NCBI RefSeq assembly: GCF_001514535.1
Contig: NZ_BCNO01000001.1
Span: forward strand, 803,368-866,424
DNA length: 63,057 bases
From: Thermodesulfovibrio aggregans
Lineage (GTDB): Bacteria > Nitrospirota > Thermodesulfovibrionia > Thermodesulfovibrionales > Thermodesulfovibrionaceae
Reading direction: 5' to 3'
In this document: piece by piece, positions 28,173 to 37,504 of the stretch
Layout: each line of letters begins with the position of its first letter
Numbering within the stretch: position 1 is the stretch's first letter
Notes under the pieces: model-generated
What the model was told of the DNA's origin: nothing
The model's input: the letters and a program-made list of their open reading frames with translations, nothing else
The model's database searches: none
Program-made: the position numbers and the translations under genes

Positions 28173-28460
28173 ATGAAAATTTCAAAGGAAGAAGTAAAAC
28201 ATATTGCGATGCTTAGCAGACTTGAACTTGAAGAAAAAGAAATAGAGCTTTATCAAGATCAATTGAGTCGTATTCTTGAGTATGTTGAAAAATTGAATGA
28301 AATTGATACAAAAGCAATAGAACCGACATCCCATGTTATTGAACTAAATAATGTATTCAGGGAAGATGTTGTTAAAGAGTCTTTACCAAGAGAAGAAGTT
28401 TTAAAAAATGCACCTCAGGCTACAGATAAATTTTTTAAAGTTCCTAAGATAATAGAATAG
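28173..28460 (+). CDS. gatC: Asp-tRNA(Asn)/Glu-tRNA(Gln) amidotransferase subunit C
   Basis: A 95-residue subunit of the GatCAB complex, which amidates misacylated Glu-tRNA(Gln) and Asp-tRNA(Asn). It shows the family start KISKEEVKHIAMLSRLELEEKE, the central LNEIDT...PTSHV and the end LKNAPQATDKFFKVPKII. gatA and gatB are not next to it. Confidence 0.93.
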   Translation: MKISKEEVKHIAMLSRLELEEKEIELYQDQLSRILEYVEKLNEIDTKAIEPTSHVIELNNVFREDVVKESLPREEVLKNAPQATDKFFKVPKIIE

Positions 28461-28461
28461 A

Positions 28462-28842
28462 ATGCTTAGAAGTTTTTTAAGAGCAAAACTGCATCTAGCA
28501 AAAGTAACAGAGACAAATTTATTTTACGAAGGCTCAATAAGCATTGATACTGAGTTAATTGAGCTTGCAGGAATATTGCCTTATGAGAGAGTATGGATAA
28601 GCAATATGAATAATGGAGAGAGATTTGATACCTATGTTATCCCTGCTCCAAGAGGCTCAAAAATAGTGGGACTTAATGGACCTGCTGCTAAAAAAGCTCA
28701 GGTAGGAGACAGGATTGTTATTTTTTCCTATGGTTATCTTATGGAAAATGAGATTCCATCACACAAACCAAAGATTATAATTCTTGATGAAAATAACAAT
28801 CCTGTAAATATTTATTTTGGCTCAGTTAATGAGTCTAAATAA
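28462..28842 (+). CDS. panD: Aspartate 1-decarboxylase
   Basis: Makes beta-alanine for pantothenate. The 126-residue proenzyme self-cleaves between Gly24 and Ser25 (YEGSISID) to form the pyruvoyl group. The active-site Tyr in NGERFDTYVI and the segment GLNGPAAKKAQVGDRIVI are present. It starts one base after the gatC stop and converges on bioD. Confidence 0.95.
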   Translation: MLRSFLRAKLHLAKVTETNLFYEGSISIDTELIELAGILPYERVWISNMNNGERFDTYVIPAPRGSKIVGLNGPAAKKAQVGDRIVIFSYGYLMENEIPSHKPKIIILDENNNPVNIYFGSVNESK

Positions 28843-28844
28843 TT

Positions 28845-29567
28845 TTACAACTGAATCAATGTCTCAATATCAATATGTTTTAGAGCTGTCTCTCCTATTT
28901 TGTCTTTATTAAGTTCTGTTAGATATGGAAGCACTCCAAGACAGGGTATATCAAGTAGTTCTCTTAAAATTTCAGGATTTGTTTTTTCAGCAATATCATT
29001 TCTGGCAGATTCAGAAAAATTGATAATATATCCCTTGATAGGAATCTTCTTGTTCTTTAGTGCTTCAACTGTAAGAAGTGTATGATTAATTGTGCCAAGA
29101 GTTGGTCTTGTTACTATTATTGCTGGTAATTCTAAATCTTTAATCAGGTCTCTTACAAAATAAAAGTTAACTTTCTTTTTTTCCTGTTTAAAGAGAGGTA
29201 CCATTAATCCACCAACACCTTCAACTAAAATATAGTCGTATTTTTTCTTTAAAACTTCAAAAGATTTAAAGATTTGGTCTATATCAATTTCTATATTTTC
29301 AAGTCTTGATGCAACAAGAGGACTTAGAGGATTTTCAAGCTTTACTGGAGTTATTAAATCAATAGAGTCATTCATTTCAGCCATGTCTCTTAAAAACATT
29401 CCATCACTTGGTAGCAGTATTCCATCTTTGTTAATGCATCCAGTTTCAATAACCTTCATAGCTCCAACTTTTAACCCCTTTTTAATAAAACTTCTCAGTA
29501 TGGCAGCTGTAACAATAGTTTTTCCCACACCTGTATCTGTTCCTGTAACAAAATATCCAGCTTTCAT
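28845..29567 (-). CDS. bioD: Dethiobiotin synthetase
   Basis: Closes the ureido ring of biotin using CO2 and ATP. The 240-residue protein has the P-loop VTGTDTGVGKT at residues 7-17, the substrate Lys in MKVIETG, the Mg-binding EGVGGLMVP and the nucleotide segment near YIINFS. No other bio gene is nearby. It is divergent from the 191-residue gene to its right. Confidence 0.92.
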   Translation of the reverse strand: MKAGYFVTGTDTGVGKTIVTAAILRSFIKKGLKVGAMKVIETGCINKDGILLPSDGMFLRDMAEMNDSIDLITPVKLENPLSPLVASRLENIEIDIDQIFKSFEVLKKKYDYILVEGVGGLMVPLFKQEKKKVNFYFVRDLIKDLELPAIIVTRPTLGTINHTLLTVEALKNKKIPIKGYIINFSESARNDIAEKTNPEILRELLDIPCLGVLPYLTELNKDKIGETALKHIDIETLIQL

Positions 29568-29647
29568 AGCAAGCCTCCTTTTAAAAGAATTTCATCGTTA
29601 TATGGTATAATGTTATATAAACTAAAGGCAACTATTGAGGAGGAATA

Positions 29648-30223
29648 GTGATAAGATTTGAAGAGTTACAGATGAGAATAATGGATGCAGCAAAGAATTA
29701 CATGGATGTTTATGAAATGTCTACATTCATTGAACAATACTCATTAAATAAAGAAAGCAGACTTTCGATGACTTTACCTGAAATTAAACCTCCCTATCCA
29801 ATAAACGCTACAGTGTCTTTTTCTTATAATGCTCATCAGACAAGTTATTCTATGTTTTATGATGAAGATGAAGATAATCAGGATTCTGATAGTTTTGAGA
29901 ATATGGTGGAAATTGAGGTTGTCATAAATCTTCCATTTCTTGAAGGATACAACAATGTGAGTGAGCTTTTTGATGAGATAGTGAATGAATATCCTGATTT
30001 AGATTTGGTTTTAGTAAAAAAAGAATTTATCGGAAAAGATTTAGTGCCTTCAGAAGAATATGAGATTGTCTATTCCTATCCGGCATCTTTAGAGGAATTA
30101 AAGGATCTTCAGTTTTATGAAGAGATGTTTTTTGATTTAAGCAACATTCTCCGTACAATTTATGAAAAAACCAGGTTTTACATTGATATGTCCTGGTATG
30201 GAGCAGAAGATGAGAATTTTTAA
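29648..30223 (+). CDS. Conserved-looking protein of unknown function
   Basis: A 191-residue acidic, soluble protein starting at GTG with GAGGAGG upstream. It has a Pro-rich segment (LPEIKPPYPINATVSFSY), an Asp/Glu-rich loop near residue 75 and alternating beta-like stretches. I do not recognise a family. It overlaps the following nucleotidase by 14 bases, so the two are co-translated. A TATAAT at 29606-29611 may serve this gene. Confidence 0.65.
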   Translation: MIRFEELQMRIMDAAKNYMDVYEMSTFIEQYSLNKESRLSMTLPEIKPPYPINATVSFSYNAHQTSYSMFYDEDEDNQDSDSFENMVEIEVVINLPFLEGYNNVSELFDEIVNEYPDLDLVLVKKEFIGKDLVPSEEYEIVYSYPASLEELKDLQFYEEMFFDLSNILRTIYEKTRFYIDMSWYGAEDENF

Positions 30224-30863
30224 TGAAATAAAAACAGTTTTTTTAGACATGGATGGAACTATACTGGATAAATTTTATGATGACTATTTCTGGGAGATTT
30301 ATGTTCCTCAAAAATATGCTGAAAAGGAAGGGATAAGCTTTGATGAAGCTCAAAAAATACTCTTTTCTATGTACAAAGCAGAGGAAGGCACTCTTAACTG
30401 GACAGATATAGATTTCTGGTCAATGAAAACAGGATTAAACATATTTCAACTAAAAAAAGAGGTAGCTCATCTTATCAATCCTCATCCAGATGCAGAGGAT
30501 TTTTTAAGATTTGTAAATTCAAATGGCAAAAAAGTTTATCTTTTGACAAATGCTCACAATAGGGTTATGGAACTCAAGCTCAAGAAAACAGGTTTTGATA
30601 AATATTTTCATGGCACTTTTACATCATTTGACATTGGATATCCAAAAGAAAAACCTGAATTCTGGGAAGAACTCAGAAAAAAGATTTTCTTTGAACCAGA
30701 ATATTCAGTTTTTATAGATGATACAGAGGAAATTCTTCATACAGCTAAAAATTCAGGGATAAAATTTCCCATATTAAGAGCGATATCAAGCTCTAAAGCT
30801 AAGGAAAAAAGGTCAAAACATTTTATAACCATCAAAAATTTTAAAGAACTTTGGACTATTTAA
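30210..30863 (+). CDS. HAD-family nucleotidase resembling GMP/IMP nucleotidase YrfG
   Basis: A HAD-superfamily phosphatase of about 217 residues with motif I FLDMDGTILD, motif II LLTNA, motif III Lys in YPKEKPEFW and motif IV VFIDDTEEIL. The substrate-cap pattern DDYFWEIYVPQKYA...LNWTDIDFWS closely follows E. coli YrfG, which dephosphorylates GMP and IMP. I prefer ATG 30210 because GGAG lies six bases upstream; the frame is open further back. Confidence 0.82.
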   Translation: MRIFNEIKTVFLDMDGTILDKFYDDYFWEIYVPQKYAEKEGISFDEAQKILFSMYKAEEGTLNWTDIDFWSMKTGLNIFQLKKEVAHLINPHPDAEDFLRFVNSNGKKVYLLTNAHNRVMELKLKKTGFDKYFHGTFTSFDIGYPKEKPEFWEELRKKIFFEPEYSVFIDDTEEILHTAKNSGIKFPILRAISSSKAKEKRSKHFITIKNFKELWTI

Positions 30864-30869
30864 AATTAA

Positions 30870-31241
30870 TTACATTAACCCGAATTCTTTTTTTAACCAT
30901 ATTTTTATTTTTTCATTTATAGGACATATCCCAAATTTTATTTTACTTTTATTTTCTTCAATTGCTTCCCTGAGCAGTTCATTTGGTATTTCTTCAATTT
31001 TTGCTATAGTTTCACCAAAACAGTTACTCTTGAGCATCATCAGAAAAAGTTCTGGTTTTTTACCAGATGTTTCAATATAAAAACAGTAGCCCTTTGTAGG
31101 CTCTTTACGTACAATTTTTGAACCTTCCTGCAATACTATAGGTTCCATAATTTTTGTTGGATCGTAATCCCATAGAATATGTTGAATATAGTAAGATTCT
31201 TTTTTGATATCTTCAAGAGTTAAAAGTTCTTCCCAAATCAC
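30870..31241 (-). CDS. Hypothetical protein
   Basis: A 123-residue soluble protein with an even mix of charged residues (starts MIWEELLTLEDIKKESYYIQ) and three Cys. I see no signal, membrane helix or known motif. It lies 17 bases after the ferredoxin:thioredoxin reductase gene with a CACCTCC-complement ribosome site, so it probably belongs to that redox cluster. Confidence 0.6.
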   Translation of the reverse strand: MIWEELLTLEDIKKESYYIQHILWDYDPTKIMEPIVLQEGSKIVRKEPTKGYCFYIETSGKKPELFLMMLKSNCFGETIAKIEEIPNELLREAIEENKSKIKFGICPINEKIKIWLKKEFGLM

Positions 31242-31258
31242 TTTATATCACCTCCTTT

Positions 31259-31576
31259 TCATTTTTTTCTTCTTTCTGGCACTATTTTATCTGGAATTTT
31301 ACCCTGATTATATTCCTCTTTTACATAAAGCCCGCAGTAACATCTTCCATACTCTTTTATATCATCTACACTATATATACAGGGGCAGATAATATCAGCA
31401 TCTTTTTGTTTATCTCCAGAAGCCAATCTACAGGGACATGATCTGTATCCATAACGTTCCTCATTTTTCAGCAATCCCTTTATAAGCTCAAGAACAAAAT
31501 CTTTATCTTTGTTTAACTCAAGCCCTTTTGATTTGGCATATTTATCCAGAATTTCATAGAGTTTTTCAGGAGTCAT
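31259..31576 (-). CDS. Ferredoxin:thioredoxin reductase catalytic subunit-like protein
   Basis: A 105-residue protein with the full Cys pattern of the FTR beta subunit: SCPCR, ICPC and RCYCGLYV. These cysteines bind a [4Fe-4S] cluster and form the redox disulfide that passes ferredoxin electrons to a thioredoxin. No variable (alpha) subunit is seen, as in many anaerobes. The glutaredoxin-like gene directly upstream (one base gap) is a good candidate substrate. Confidence 0.88.
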   Translation of the reverse strand: MTPEKLYEILDKYAKSKGLELNKDKDFVLELIKGLLKNEERYGYRSCPCRLASGDKQKDADIICPCIYSVDDIKEYGRCYCGLYVKEEYNQGKIPDKIVPERRKK

Positions 31577-31577
31577 A

Positions 31578-31829
31578 TCAATTTATTTCAAGTATTTCCT
31601 TAAGAGTTGCTTCATCAAACCCTACTACAGCTTTTTCAACTACCAATGTTGGAAATGTTTCCTGAGGATTGATCTTTTTCAATTCTTTTAAGGCAAGCCA
31701 CTGTTCTCCGCTTTCAAGTATATCAACTTCAATTAGTTCATATTCGACAGAGTTTTTATCTAAAAACTCTTTTATTTTTTTACATACAGGGCATGTGCTT
31801 AATGAATATAATCTTACTTTCCTAAGCAT
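31578..31829 (-). CDS. Glutaredoxin-like protein
   Basis: An 83-residue thioredoxin-fold protein with the active site STCPVCKK and the cis-Pro segment ETFPTLVV. I chose the start at 31829, preceded by GGAGAGG. An in-frame extension upstream would overlap the gene before. It lies immediately before the FTR-like gene, which suggests a ferredoxin-driven dithiol relay. Confidence 0.85.
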   Translation of the reverse strand: MLRKVRLYSLSTCPVCKKIKEFLDKNSVEYELIEVDILESGEQWLALKELKKINPQETFPTLVVEKAVVGFDEATLKEILEIN

Positions 31830-32169
31830 TTCCTCTCCTATTTTTGTTAAAAGTATTATCAAGAGTCAATTGAACATCCTCAAGCATCTCCAGGTTAGCT
31901 GTCCTAATTCTCTCAATTGGAAGCTTTAAAATCTCAGCAAGTTCTTCAAAAGGAATTTTTGCAACATAAGCAAGCTCTGCAATAAGTATTTTTAATGCGT
32001 CATCCTCTATTAGAGCCTTCAGTTGTTGATCCTTTACCTCTACTTTATCAACTGCATCCTGAAAGGGCATTCCATTTTTAAAATTCTCCATTATTTCTTT
32101 GATAGCTTTTTCATAAATTCTGCTTTCTTCTTCTGAGTATTCTTTAAAAATAAAGTTGAATTCTGACAT
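31822..32169 (-). CDS. Hypothetical helical protein
   Basis: A 115-residue, almost wholly helical, acidic protein. The second half (IAELAYVAKIPFEELAEILKLPIERIRTA) resembles a helix-turn-helix and could bind nucleic acid or a partner. It overlaps the glutaredoxin-like gene by eight bases and follows the DciA-like gene. I do not recognise a family. Confidence 0.6.
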   Translation of the reverse strand: MSEFNFIFKEYSEEESRIYEKAIKEIMENFKNGMPFQDAVDKVEVKDQQLKALIEDDALKILIAELAYVAKIPFEELAEILKLPIERIRTANLEMLEDVQLTLDNTFNKNRRGNA

Positions 32170-32179
32170 GTTAAACTCC

Positions 32180-32638
32180 TTAACTTATATTTTGTCTCTT
32201 TAGCATTTGATTTGTATAGATCAGGTATTTTTTTAAGATACTTTCAGCAGTTGTCTTTATTTCGCTGTCTTTTATATTTTCTGTAATGTTTTTTAGCCAT
32301 TCCTGCTGCTGTAGTGTTAAGCTCATGGGCTCATCTTCCTCATTCTTTACTCTCTGAGTCCTGTAAATTCTTCCAAAACAGAATTCCACATCTTTTATCC
32401 CATAGGGAGAAAGTTTTTTTATAAACTCATCTTTTAACAGACTTAGTTGAACAAGCCATGTATGAGAGTTAACAGTTACCTGAAGAATGCCATCTTTCAA
32501 ATTCTTCGGAAAAGTATGTTCTGTTATAGAAAAATCAAATATTTCACCCCATTTTTTTCTTATAAATTTTAATGTTACAGCACTATCTATACCAAAATCA
32601 TTGAGTAAGTAAGGCAAAATTTTTCCTATTTTTTCCAT
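32180..32638 (-). CDS. DUF721 (DciA-like) protein
   Basis: A 152-residue protein whose first 95 residues fit DUF721: a central W..I.., then LKDGILQVTVNSHTWLVQLSLLKDEFIKKL. DciA, of this family, loads the replicative helicase in bacteria lacking DnaC or DnaI. The C-terminal helical tail is lineage-specific. It lies just after rpmB in a minus-strand run. Confidence 0.72.
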   Translation of the reverse strand: MEKIGKILPYLLNDFGIDSAVTLKFIRKKWGEIFDFSITEHTFPKNLKDGILQVTVNSHTWLVQLSLLKDEFIKKLSPYGIKDVEFCFGRIYRTQRVKNEEDEPMSLTLQQQEWLKNITENIKDSEIKTTAESILKKYLIYTNQMLKRQNIS

Positions 32639-32640
32639 CT

Positions 32641-32829
32641 TTAAATTGCTTTTTTAACTAATCCTGAACGAAGACATCTTGTGCAGACATGGACTCTTCT
32701 TGGACCTTTTTCAGTTATAATTTTCATTTTTTGAAGATTTGGGAAAAAGTATCTTTTTGTTTTGTTATTTGCATGACTTACATTATGTCCTACTACTTTC
32801 TTCTTACCACATACATAACAGCTTGCCAT
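32641..32829 (-). CDS. rpmB: 50S ribosomal protein L28
   Basis: A 62-residue ribosomal protein with the L28 pattern [20 protein letters not shown] and a second Cys pair in VCTRCLRSG, the zinc-binding (C+) form. The start MASCYVC is set by GGAGGGC upstream. It is divergent from infB. Confidence 0.95.
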   Translation of the reverse strand: MASCYVCGKKKVVGHNVSHANNKTKRYFFPNLQKMKIITEKGPRRVHVCTRCLRSGLVKKAI

Positions 32830-32930
32830 TTTGCCCTCCTTCAATTTGCATATACTTAATTATTTATGATAACATTTTTTATTGACTCAGAAACAGGTCA
32901 TTTAAAAAACAAGGGGGGAAGAAGTAATTT

Positions 32931-35231
32931 ATGTCTGATAAAGTAGTTAAAAGCATAGAATTAGCACGAGAACTCGGGGTAAAGCCTTCAGATATTGTAA
33001 GATTTGTTGAGACCCTCAGAAATGTTCAGTTTAAGAAGAGAACCACAAACATTAACATAGAACCTGAAGAAGTTGAAAAGATAATAGAGCATTTCAAGAA
33101 GGATAAAGAATCAGAAAAAATGGAGGAGAAAATAGAAACTGTCAAGGCTGAAAAGATTGAGGAAGTGAAAATTGAGGAAGTAAAAGAAGAAAAAATAGAA
33201 GAAGTTGAAAAAAAAGAGGAAGTAGAGCCAAAAGTTGAAGTAACATCTAAAATTATTGAAGAAGAAAAATATGAAGAAGAACTGCATCTTCCAGGTAGAT
33301 TTAGAAGAGAGATATCATTTGAAAAAATTGAAAAAATAAAGCCAAAACCTATTACAACCAAAATCCCCCCTAAGAAGTTAGAACCAAAAAAGTGGCTTGA
33401 CATTAAGGACCAAAAGAAAGCTAAGAACAAAATTAAAAAGGAAGAACCAGTTCAAACTCCTTCAACTGCTCCAAGAAAGAAGTCTATAAAGATCGAGGAA
33501 GGAACAACAGTTAAAGAGTTTGCAGAACTAATCGGGCAGAAAGTATCTGACGTAATAAAGAAATTTATGGAACTTGGATACATGCCCACGATTAATCAGC
33601 CTGTTGATTTAGATGCTGCACAACTTGTAGCAGAAAGTTTTGGAGTTAAAGTAGAGCTTTCGCAGACTGAAGAGATTGATGTAATTGAAGAAACAGAGGA
33701 TGCTCCAGAACTTCTTCAGCCAAGACCTCCAATTGTAACTGTTATGGGACATGTTGACCACGGCAAAACCTCACTTCTTGACGCAATAAGAAAGACAAAG
33801 GTGACAGAACAGGAAGCAGGAGGGATAACGCAGCATATAGGTGCCTATAAGGTGACTCTTAAAGGTAAAGACATTACTTTTCTCGACACACCTGGGCATG
33901 AAGCTTTTACAGCTTTGAGAGCAAGGGGAGCAAAAGTTACTGATATTGTGGTTCTTGTAGTGGCCGCTGATGATGGAGTAATGCCACAGACAATTGAAGC
34001 AATAAATCATGCAAAAGCAGCTGGTGTTCCAATAGTAGTTGCTGTAAACAAAATAGACAAACCAGAGGCAAATCCCCAAAGAGTAAGAACTCAACTTAGT
34101 GACTACGGTATTATTCCTGAGGAATGGGGTGGGCAGAATATATTTGTGGATATATCAGCAAAAAAGAGAATAGGAATAGAAGACTTACTTGAGATGATTC
34201 TTCTTCAGGCAGAGATAATGGAGCTTAAGGCAAATCCAAATAAACCTGCAAGAGGTACTATAATTGAATCAAGACTTGATAAGGGTCGTGGACCTGTAGC
34301 AACTGTTATTGTTCAGAATGGAACTCTCAGAGTTGGAGATGCCTTTGTTGCAGGTACAACCTATGGAAAAGTAAGAGCATTGATTGATGATACAGGTAAA
34401 AGAATTAATGAAGCTCCACCTTCTACACCTGTTGAAGTTGTAGGTTTTGAAGAAGTGCCTCAAGCAGGAGACAGTTTCACAGTTGTTGAAGATGAAAAGA
34501 TAGCTCGCCAGATAGCTAATGCAAGGGCACAGAAAAAGAGACTTGCAGAGATGCAGAAAGCTCAAAAACTAACATTACAGGATTTATATGAAAAAATCAA
34601 AGAAGGAGAGGTTAAGGAACTTAACCTGATTATAAAAGGTGATGTTCAGGGTTCAATTGAAGCATTGAAAAAAGCAGTAGAAGATATAACTCACCCTGAA
34701 GTTAAGGTTAAAGTATTGCATACAGCTGTGGGAGGTATAACAGAGTCTGATGTAAATCTTGCAGCTACTACAAATGCAATAATAATAGGTTTTAATGTTC
34801 GCCCAGAAGTTAAAGCTCAGGAATTGGCTGAACAGCTTGGAGTAGAAATAAAGCTTTATAGCATTATTTATGAAGTAGTTGATGATGTGAAGAAAGCTCT
34901 ACAGGGAATGCTTGAACCGGAAGTTAAAGAAAAGGTTATAGGTAGAGCAGAAGTAAGAGCAGTATTTAAGATTTCAAAGATTGGAACAGTTGCAGGTTGC
35001 TATGTTTTAAATGGAGTAATATCAAGAGCAAGTGATGGAATAAGGGTTATAAGAGACAATATAGTGATTTATGAGAGTAAAATAAGTTCACTTAAAAGAT
35101 TTAAAGAAGATGTAAGAGAGGTTCAGGCTGGTTATGAATGTGGTTTAACAATAGAAAATTTCAATGACTTTAAAGAGGGAGATATTCTTGAAAACTATGT
35201 CCTTGAGAAAATTCCAGTAAAAGGATTTTAA
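32931..35231 (+). CDS. infB: Translation initiation factor IF-2
   Basis: A GTPase that places initiator tRNA on the ribosome. The 766-residue protein has a short IF2-N domain at residues 1-50, a Lys/Glu-rich linker to about 170, a second IF2-N-like domain ([20 protein letters not shown]), and the GTPase core with [11 protein letters not shown] (G1), DTPGHEAF (G3) and NKID (G4). Domains II-IV follow ([10 protein letters not shown] near the end). One base separates it from rbfA, with which it forms a classic pair; nusA is not in the window. Confidence 0.97.
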   Translation: MSDKVVKSIELARELGVKPSDIVRFVETLRNVQFKKRTTNINIEPEEVEKIIEHFKKDKESEKMEEKIETVKAEKIEEVKIEEVKEEKIEEVEKKEEVEPKVEVTSKIIEEEKYEEELHLPGRFRREISFEKIEKIKPKPITTKIPPKKLEPKKWLDIKDQKKAKNKIKKEEPVQTPSTAPRKKSIKIEEGTTVKEFAELIGQKVSDVIKKFMELGYMPTINQPVDLDAAQLVAESFGVKVELSQTEEIDVIEETEDAPELLQPRPPIVTVMGHVDHGKTSLLDAIRKTKVTEQEAGGITQHIGAYKVTLKGKDITFLDTPGHEAFTALRARGAKVTDIVVLVVAADDGVMPQTIEAINHAKAAGVPIVVAVNKIDKPEANPQRVRTQLSDYGIIPEEWGGQNIFVDISAKKRIGIEDLLEMILLQAEIMELKANPNKPARGTIIESRLDKGRGPVATVIVQNGTLRVGDAFVAGTTYGKVRALIDDTGKRINEAPPSTPVEVVGFEEVPQAGDSFTVVEDEKIARQIANARAQKKRLAEMQKAQKLTLQDLYEKIKEGEVKELNLIIKGDVQGSIEALKKAVEDITHPEVKVKVLHTAVGGITESDVNLAATTNAIIIGFNVRPEVKAQELAEQLGVEIKLYSIIYEVVDDVKKALQGMLEPEVKEKVIGRAEVRAVFKISKIGTVAGCYVLNGVISRASDGIRVIRDNIVIYESKISSLKRFKEDVREVQAGYECGLTIENFNDFKEGDILENYVLEKIPVKGF

Positions 35232-35232
35232 A

Positions 35233-35586
35233 ATGCATCCTTACAAAAGATCTCAAAGACTGGGGATTCTATTAAGGGAAGAAGTAGCTCAGATAATTTT
35301 ACATAAAATAAAAGATCCCAGACTGGGGTTTATTACAGTAACTGATGTTGAGCTTTCTGATGACTTAAGGCAGGCTAAAGTCTTTATCTCTGTTCTTAAA
35401 TCAGAGGAAAGAGAGTTTACTTTACAAATTTTGAATGAAGCAAAAGGATTTATTAGAAGTGAGATTGCTAAAAGACTCAGAATAAAGATAATACCCACTT
35501 TTGAATTTGTTTTTGATGAATCCATTGAGCGTGGATTTAGAATTGATCAACTTTTAAAAGAAATAAAAAAGCCTGTTGAACCTTGA
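35233..35586 (+). CDS. rbfA: Ribosome-binding factor A
   Basis: A 30S maturation factor with a KH-like fold. The 117-residue protein has YKRSQRLGILLREEVAQII, DPRLGFITVTDVELSDDL and the late IKIIPTFEFVFDESI. Its TGA stop is the first TGA of the repeat cassette that follows, so the natural C-terminus may have been set by the repeat. Confidence 0.96.
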   Translation: MHPYKRSQRLGILLREEVAQIILHKIKDPRLGFITVTDVELSDDLRQAKVFISVLKSEEREFTLQILNEAKGFIRSEIAKRLRIKIIPTFEFVFDESIERGFRIDQLLKEIKKPVEP

Positions 35587-35638
35587 ACTTTGAATTGCCC
35601 GTAGGGCAGTTGAATTGCCCGCAGGGCGGAGGAGGAGG
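35581..35638 (+). repeat. 7-mer/hairpin repeat cassette, copy 2
   Basis: TTGAACT and TTGAATT units, then the hairpin TGCCCGTAGGGCA, GTTGAAT and the hairpin TGCCCGCAGGGCG, ending in GGAGGAGGAGG. It supplies the rbfA stop at its left end and the likely ribosome site of the DHH gene at its right end. Confidence 0.85.
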
Positions 35639-35639
35639 T

Positions 35640-36632
35640 TTGAAACCACCTAAGGAGTTGATTGATACGATTGCAAGTAACAATTTTTTTATAATACTTA
35701 CCCATACAACTCCTGATGGTGATGCCTTTGGTTCAGCAATTGCTTTGAAGTTTTTACTTGAACAATTCAATAAAAAAGCAGAAATTTATGCAGAACCACC
35801 TCCAGTGCAATATCAATTTCTTCCAGGCATCGAGCTTATTAATAATATTGAAAGTTTTAATCCCCATGTACTTAATCCTGACTCTGTTTTAGTATTGGTT
35901 GACTGTAATAGTATTTCAAGAGTTAGCTACAGGAAAGAACTTAAAGAACTTACTTCATCATTCAGTCTCAAATTAATTATTGACCATCATATTGAGAGTG
36001 AGAGAAACAGAGAGTCCATCTCAATAAAATGGATTGAACCTCAGGCTGCAGCAACAGGTATAATGATTTACTATCTTATAAAAGCAATGAGTGGCAAAAT
36101 AACACCTCAAATTGCTACAAATCTTTATACGGCAATAATTGTAGATACTGGTAATTTTCAGTTTGACAATACTTCAGAAGAGGTTTTGTCAATAGCATCA
36201 GAATTGGTAAAATTCGGAGCTAAACCTTCATATATTTATCAACAAAGTTTTGAATCATGGAGTGAAAACAGATTTAAACTCTTTGTAAAAATGCTAAACA
36301 AAGTAGAAATAACTCCTCCAGTGGCAACAGCTTTGATAAGTAAAGAAGACTTTAAAGAAACAGAAACAACCGAGTCAGATACTGAAAGGTTTGTGGAGTT
36401 TTTGAGAATTTTAAAAGATGTTAAACTTTCAGCTCTTTTCAGAGAAATAGAAAAAGATTTAGTAAAAGTAAGTCTTCGTTCTAAAGGAGATATTGATGTA
36501 AGTGTGATAGCAGTAGAATTTGGTGGTGGTGGTCATAAAAATGCAGCAGGTTATAGAGTAAAAGCTTCACTACAAGAGGCAAGAGACAAACTTATTGAAA
36601 AATTAAAAAACTTTGGTGTATTTTTATCTTGA
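35640..36632 (+). CDS. nrnA: DHH-family phosphoesterase (NrnA-like oligoribonuclease/pAp phosphatase)
   Basis: Degrades nano-RNA or dephosphorylates 3',5'-bisphosphate nucleotides. It has the DHH motifs THTTPDGDAFGSAIAL, VLVDCNS, IDHHIESERN and IVDTGNFQFDNTS, and the DHHA1 end GGGGHKNAAGYRV. The frame is open from 35583, but those first 19 codons come from the repeat. I prefer TTG 35640, placed after GGAGGAGGAGG. It often follows rbfA in bacteria, as here. Confidence 0.88.
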   Translation: MKPPKELIDTIASNNFFIILTHTTPDGDAFGSAIALKFLLEQFNKKAEIYAEPPPVQYQFLPGIELINNIESFNPHVLNPDSVLVLVDCNSISRVSYRKELKELTSSFSLKLIIDHHIESERNRESISIKWIEPQAAATGIMIYYLIKAMSGKITPQIATNLYTAIIVDTGNFQFDNTSEEVLSIASELVKFGAKPSYIYQQSFESWSENRFKLFVKMLNKVEITPPVATALISKEDFKETETTESDTERFVEFLRILKDVKLSALFREIEKDLVKVSLRSKGDIDVSVIAVEFGGGGHKNAAGYRVKASLQEARDKLIEKLKNFGVFLS

Positions 36633-36639
36633 AAAATAT

Positions 36640-36682
36640 GAAAGTTCAAGAGCTCTTCGGGTTATTCAAAGTTCAAATTGAG
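36640..36682 (-). repeat. 7-mer repeat, degenerate copy 3
   Basis: Complement-oriented 7-mers (AAGTTCAAG, AAAGTTCAAA) surround a weak hairpin near GAGCTCTTCGG in the gap between nrnA and the ParA gene. It has the fewest units of all copies. Confidence 0.5.
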
Positions 36683-36686
36683 ATAA

Positions 36687-37463
36687 ATGGGTAAAATTAT
36701 AGCAATAGCCAGTCAGAAAGGCGGTGTTGGTAAAACAACAACAGCTATAAATCTTTCAGCTTCTCTGGCAGTAAAAGGTAAAAAAGTTCTGGTCATTGAT
36801 TCAGACCCTCAGGCAAGTCTTACCTTTGGTTTGGGAATGAGAAAAAATGGAGAGAAAATCAAAGGATTATATGAACTTTACGCAGGCAAAGCTATATTGC
36901 AGGAGGTATTAATTCAGCCAATAGAAAATCTCTATGTAATTCCCTCACGAATTGATTTATTCATGGCAGAACTTGAGATATTTGAAACTGAAGAGAGAGA
37001 AAAAAGACTGAAATTTTTGCTTGATTGCTGTAAAGATGAGTTTGATTATATTTTTATTGACTGTCCTCCTTCTTTTTCGTTTCTTACCCTGTGTGCCCTT
37101 GTTGCGTCAGACTCTGTAATAATTCCTGTTCAATGTGAACAATTTGCTCTGGAAGCTCTGAGAATATTTATTAAGCTTTTATGGAGAATAAAAGGTAACT
37201 TCAATGAAGCACTAGAGCTTGAAGGAATTCTTCTTACCATGTTCAGCAGGCATCTTAATTTAAGTAGAACAATTGCAGAAGATATAAAAAAAGTTTTTCG
37301 CTCAAAAACTTTTGAGACCTGTATACCGAGAAACATAGCACTTGCTGAAGCTTCCATGAATGGACTGCCTGCTATTTTTTATGCACCTGATGCTCAAGGG
37401 GCTATCGCATACAAAGAGCTTGCCCAGGAAATTCTAAATAGAACCCTAAACCTCAAACCTTGA
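36687..37463 (+). CDS. ParA/Soj-family ATPase
   Basis: A 258-residue P-loop ATPase with the deviant Walker [15 protein letters not shown] at residues 11-24, DSDPQAS and [11 protein letters not shown]. Such proteins segregate chromosomes with ParB or position other cargo. No parB lies beside it, so its cargo is uncertain. The last residues and the TGA stop (37461-37463) come from the 7-mer array, so the C-terminal tail may differ from relatives. Confidence 0.88.
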   Translation: MGKIIAIASQKGGVGKTTTAINLSASLAVKGKKVLVIDSDPQASLTFGLGMRKNGEKIKGLYELYAGKAILQEVLIQPIENLYVIPSRIDLFMAELEIFETEEREKRLKFLLDCCKDEFDYIFIDCPPSFSFLTLCALVASDSVIIPVQCEQFALEALRIFIKLLWRIKGNFNEALELEGILLTMFSRHLNLSRTIAEDIKKVFRSKTFETCIPRNIALAEASMNGLPAIFYAPDAQGAIAYKELAQEILNRTLNLKP

Positions 37464-37504
37464 ACCTTTAACCTTGAACTTTGGATCACCCGTCAGGGTG
37501 GGAT
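37446..37504 (+). repeat. 7-mer/hairpin repeat cassette, copy 4
   Basis: Several 7-mer units (CTTGAACC, CCTTGAACT and variants) are followed by the hairpin CACCCGTCAGGGTG between two convergent genes. The array provides the stop of the ParA gene on the plus strand, and the hairpin provides the last codons and stop region of uvrC on the minus strand. Confidence 0.8.

Noticed and set aside
33026..33430. Ser/Phe-rich minus-strand reading frame opposite infB
   Set aside because: It is the complement of the Lys/Glu-rich IF-2 linker. It has no start signal, and its composition is only a mirror of the coding strand.
35583..35639. N-terminal extension of the DHH phosphoesterase
   Set aside because: The codons come wholly from a repeat cassette. 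A good ribosome site lies right before TTG 35640, and the family's normal start is near there.
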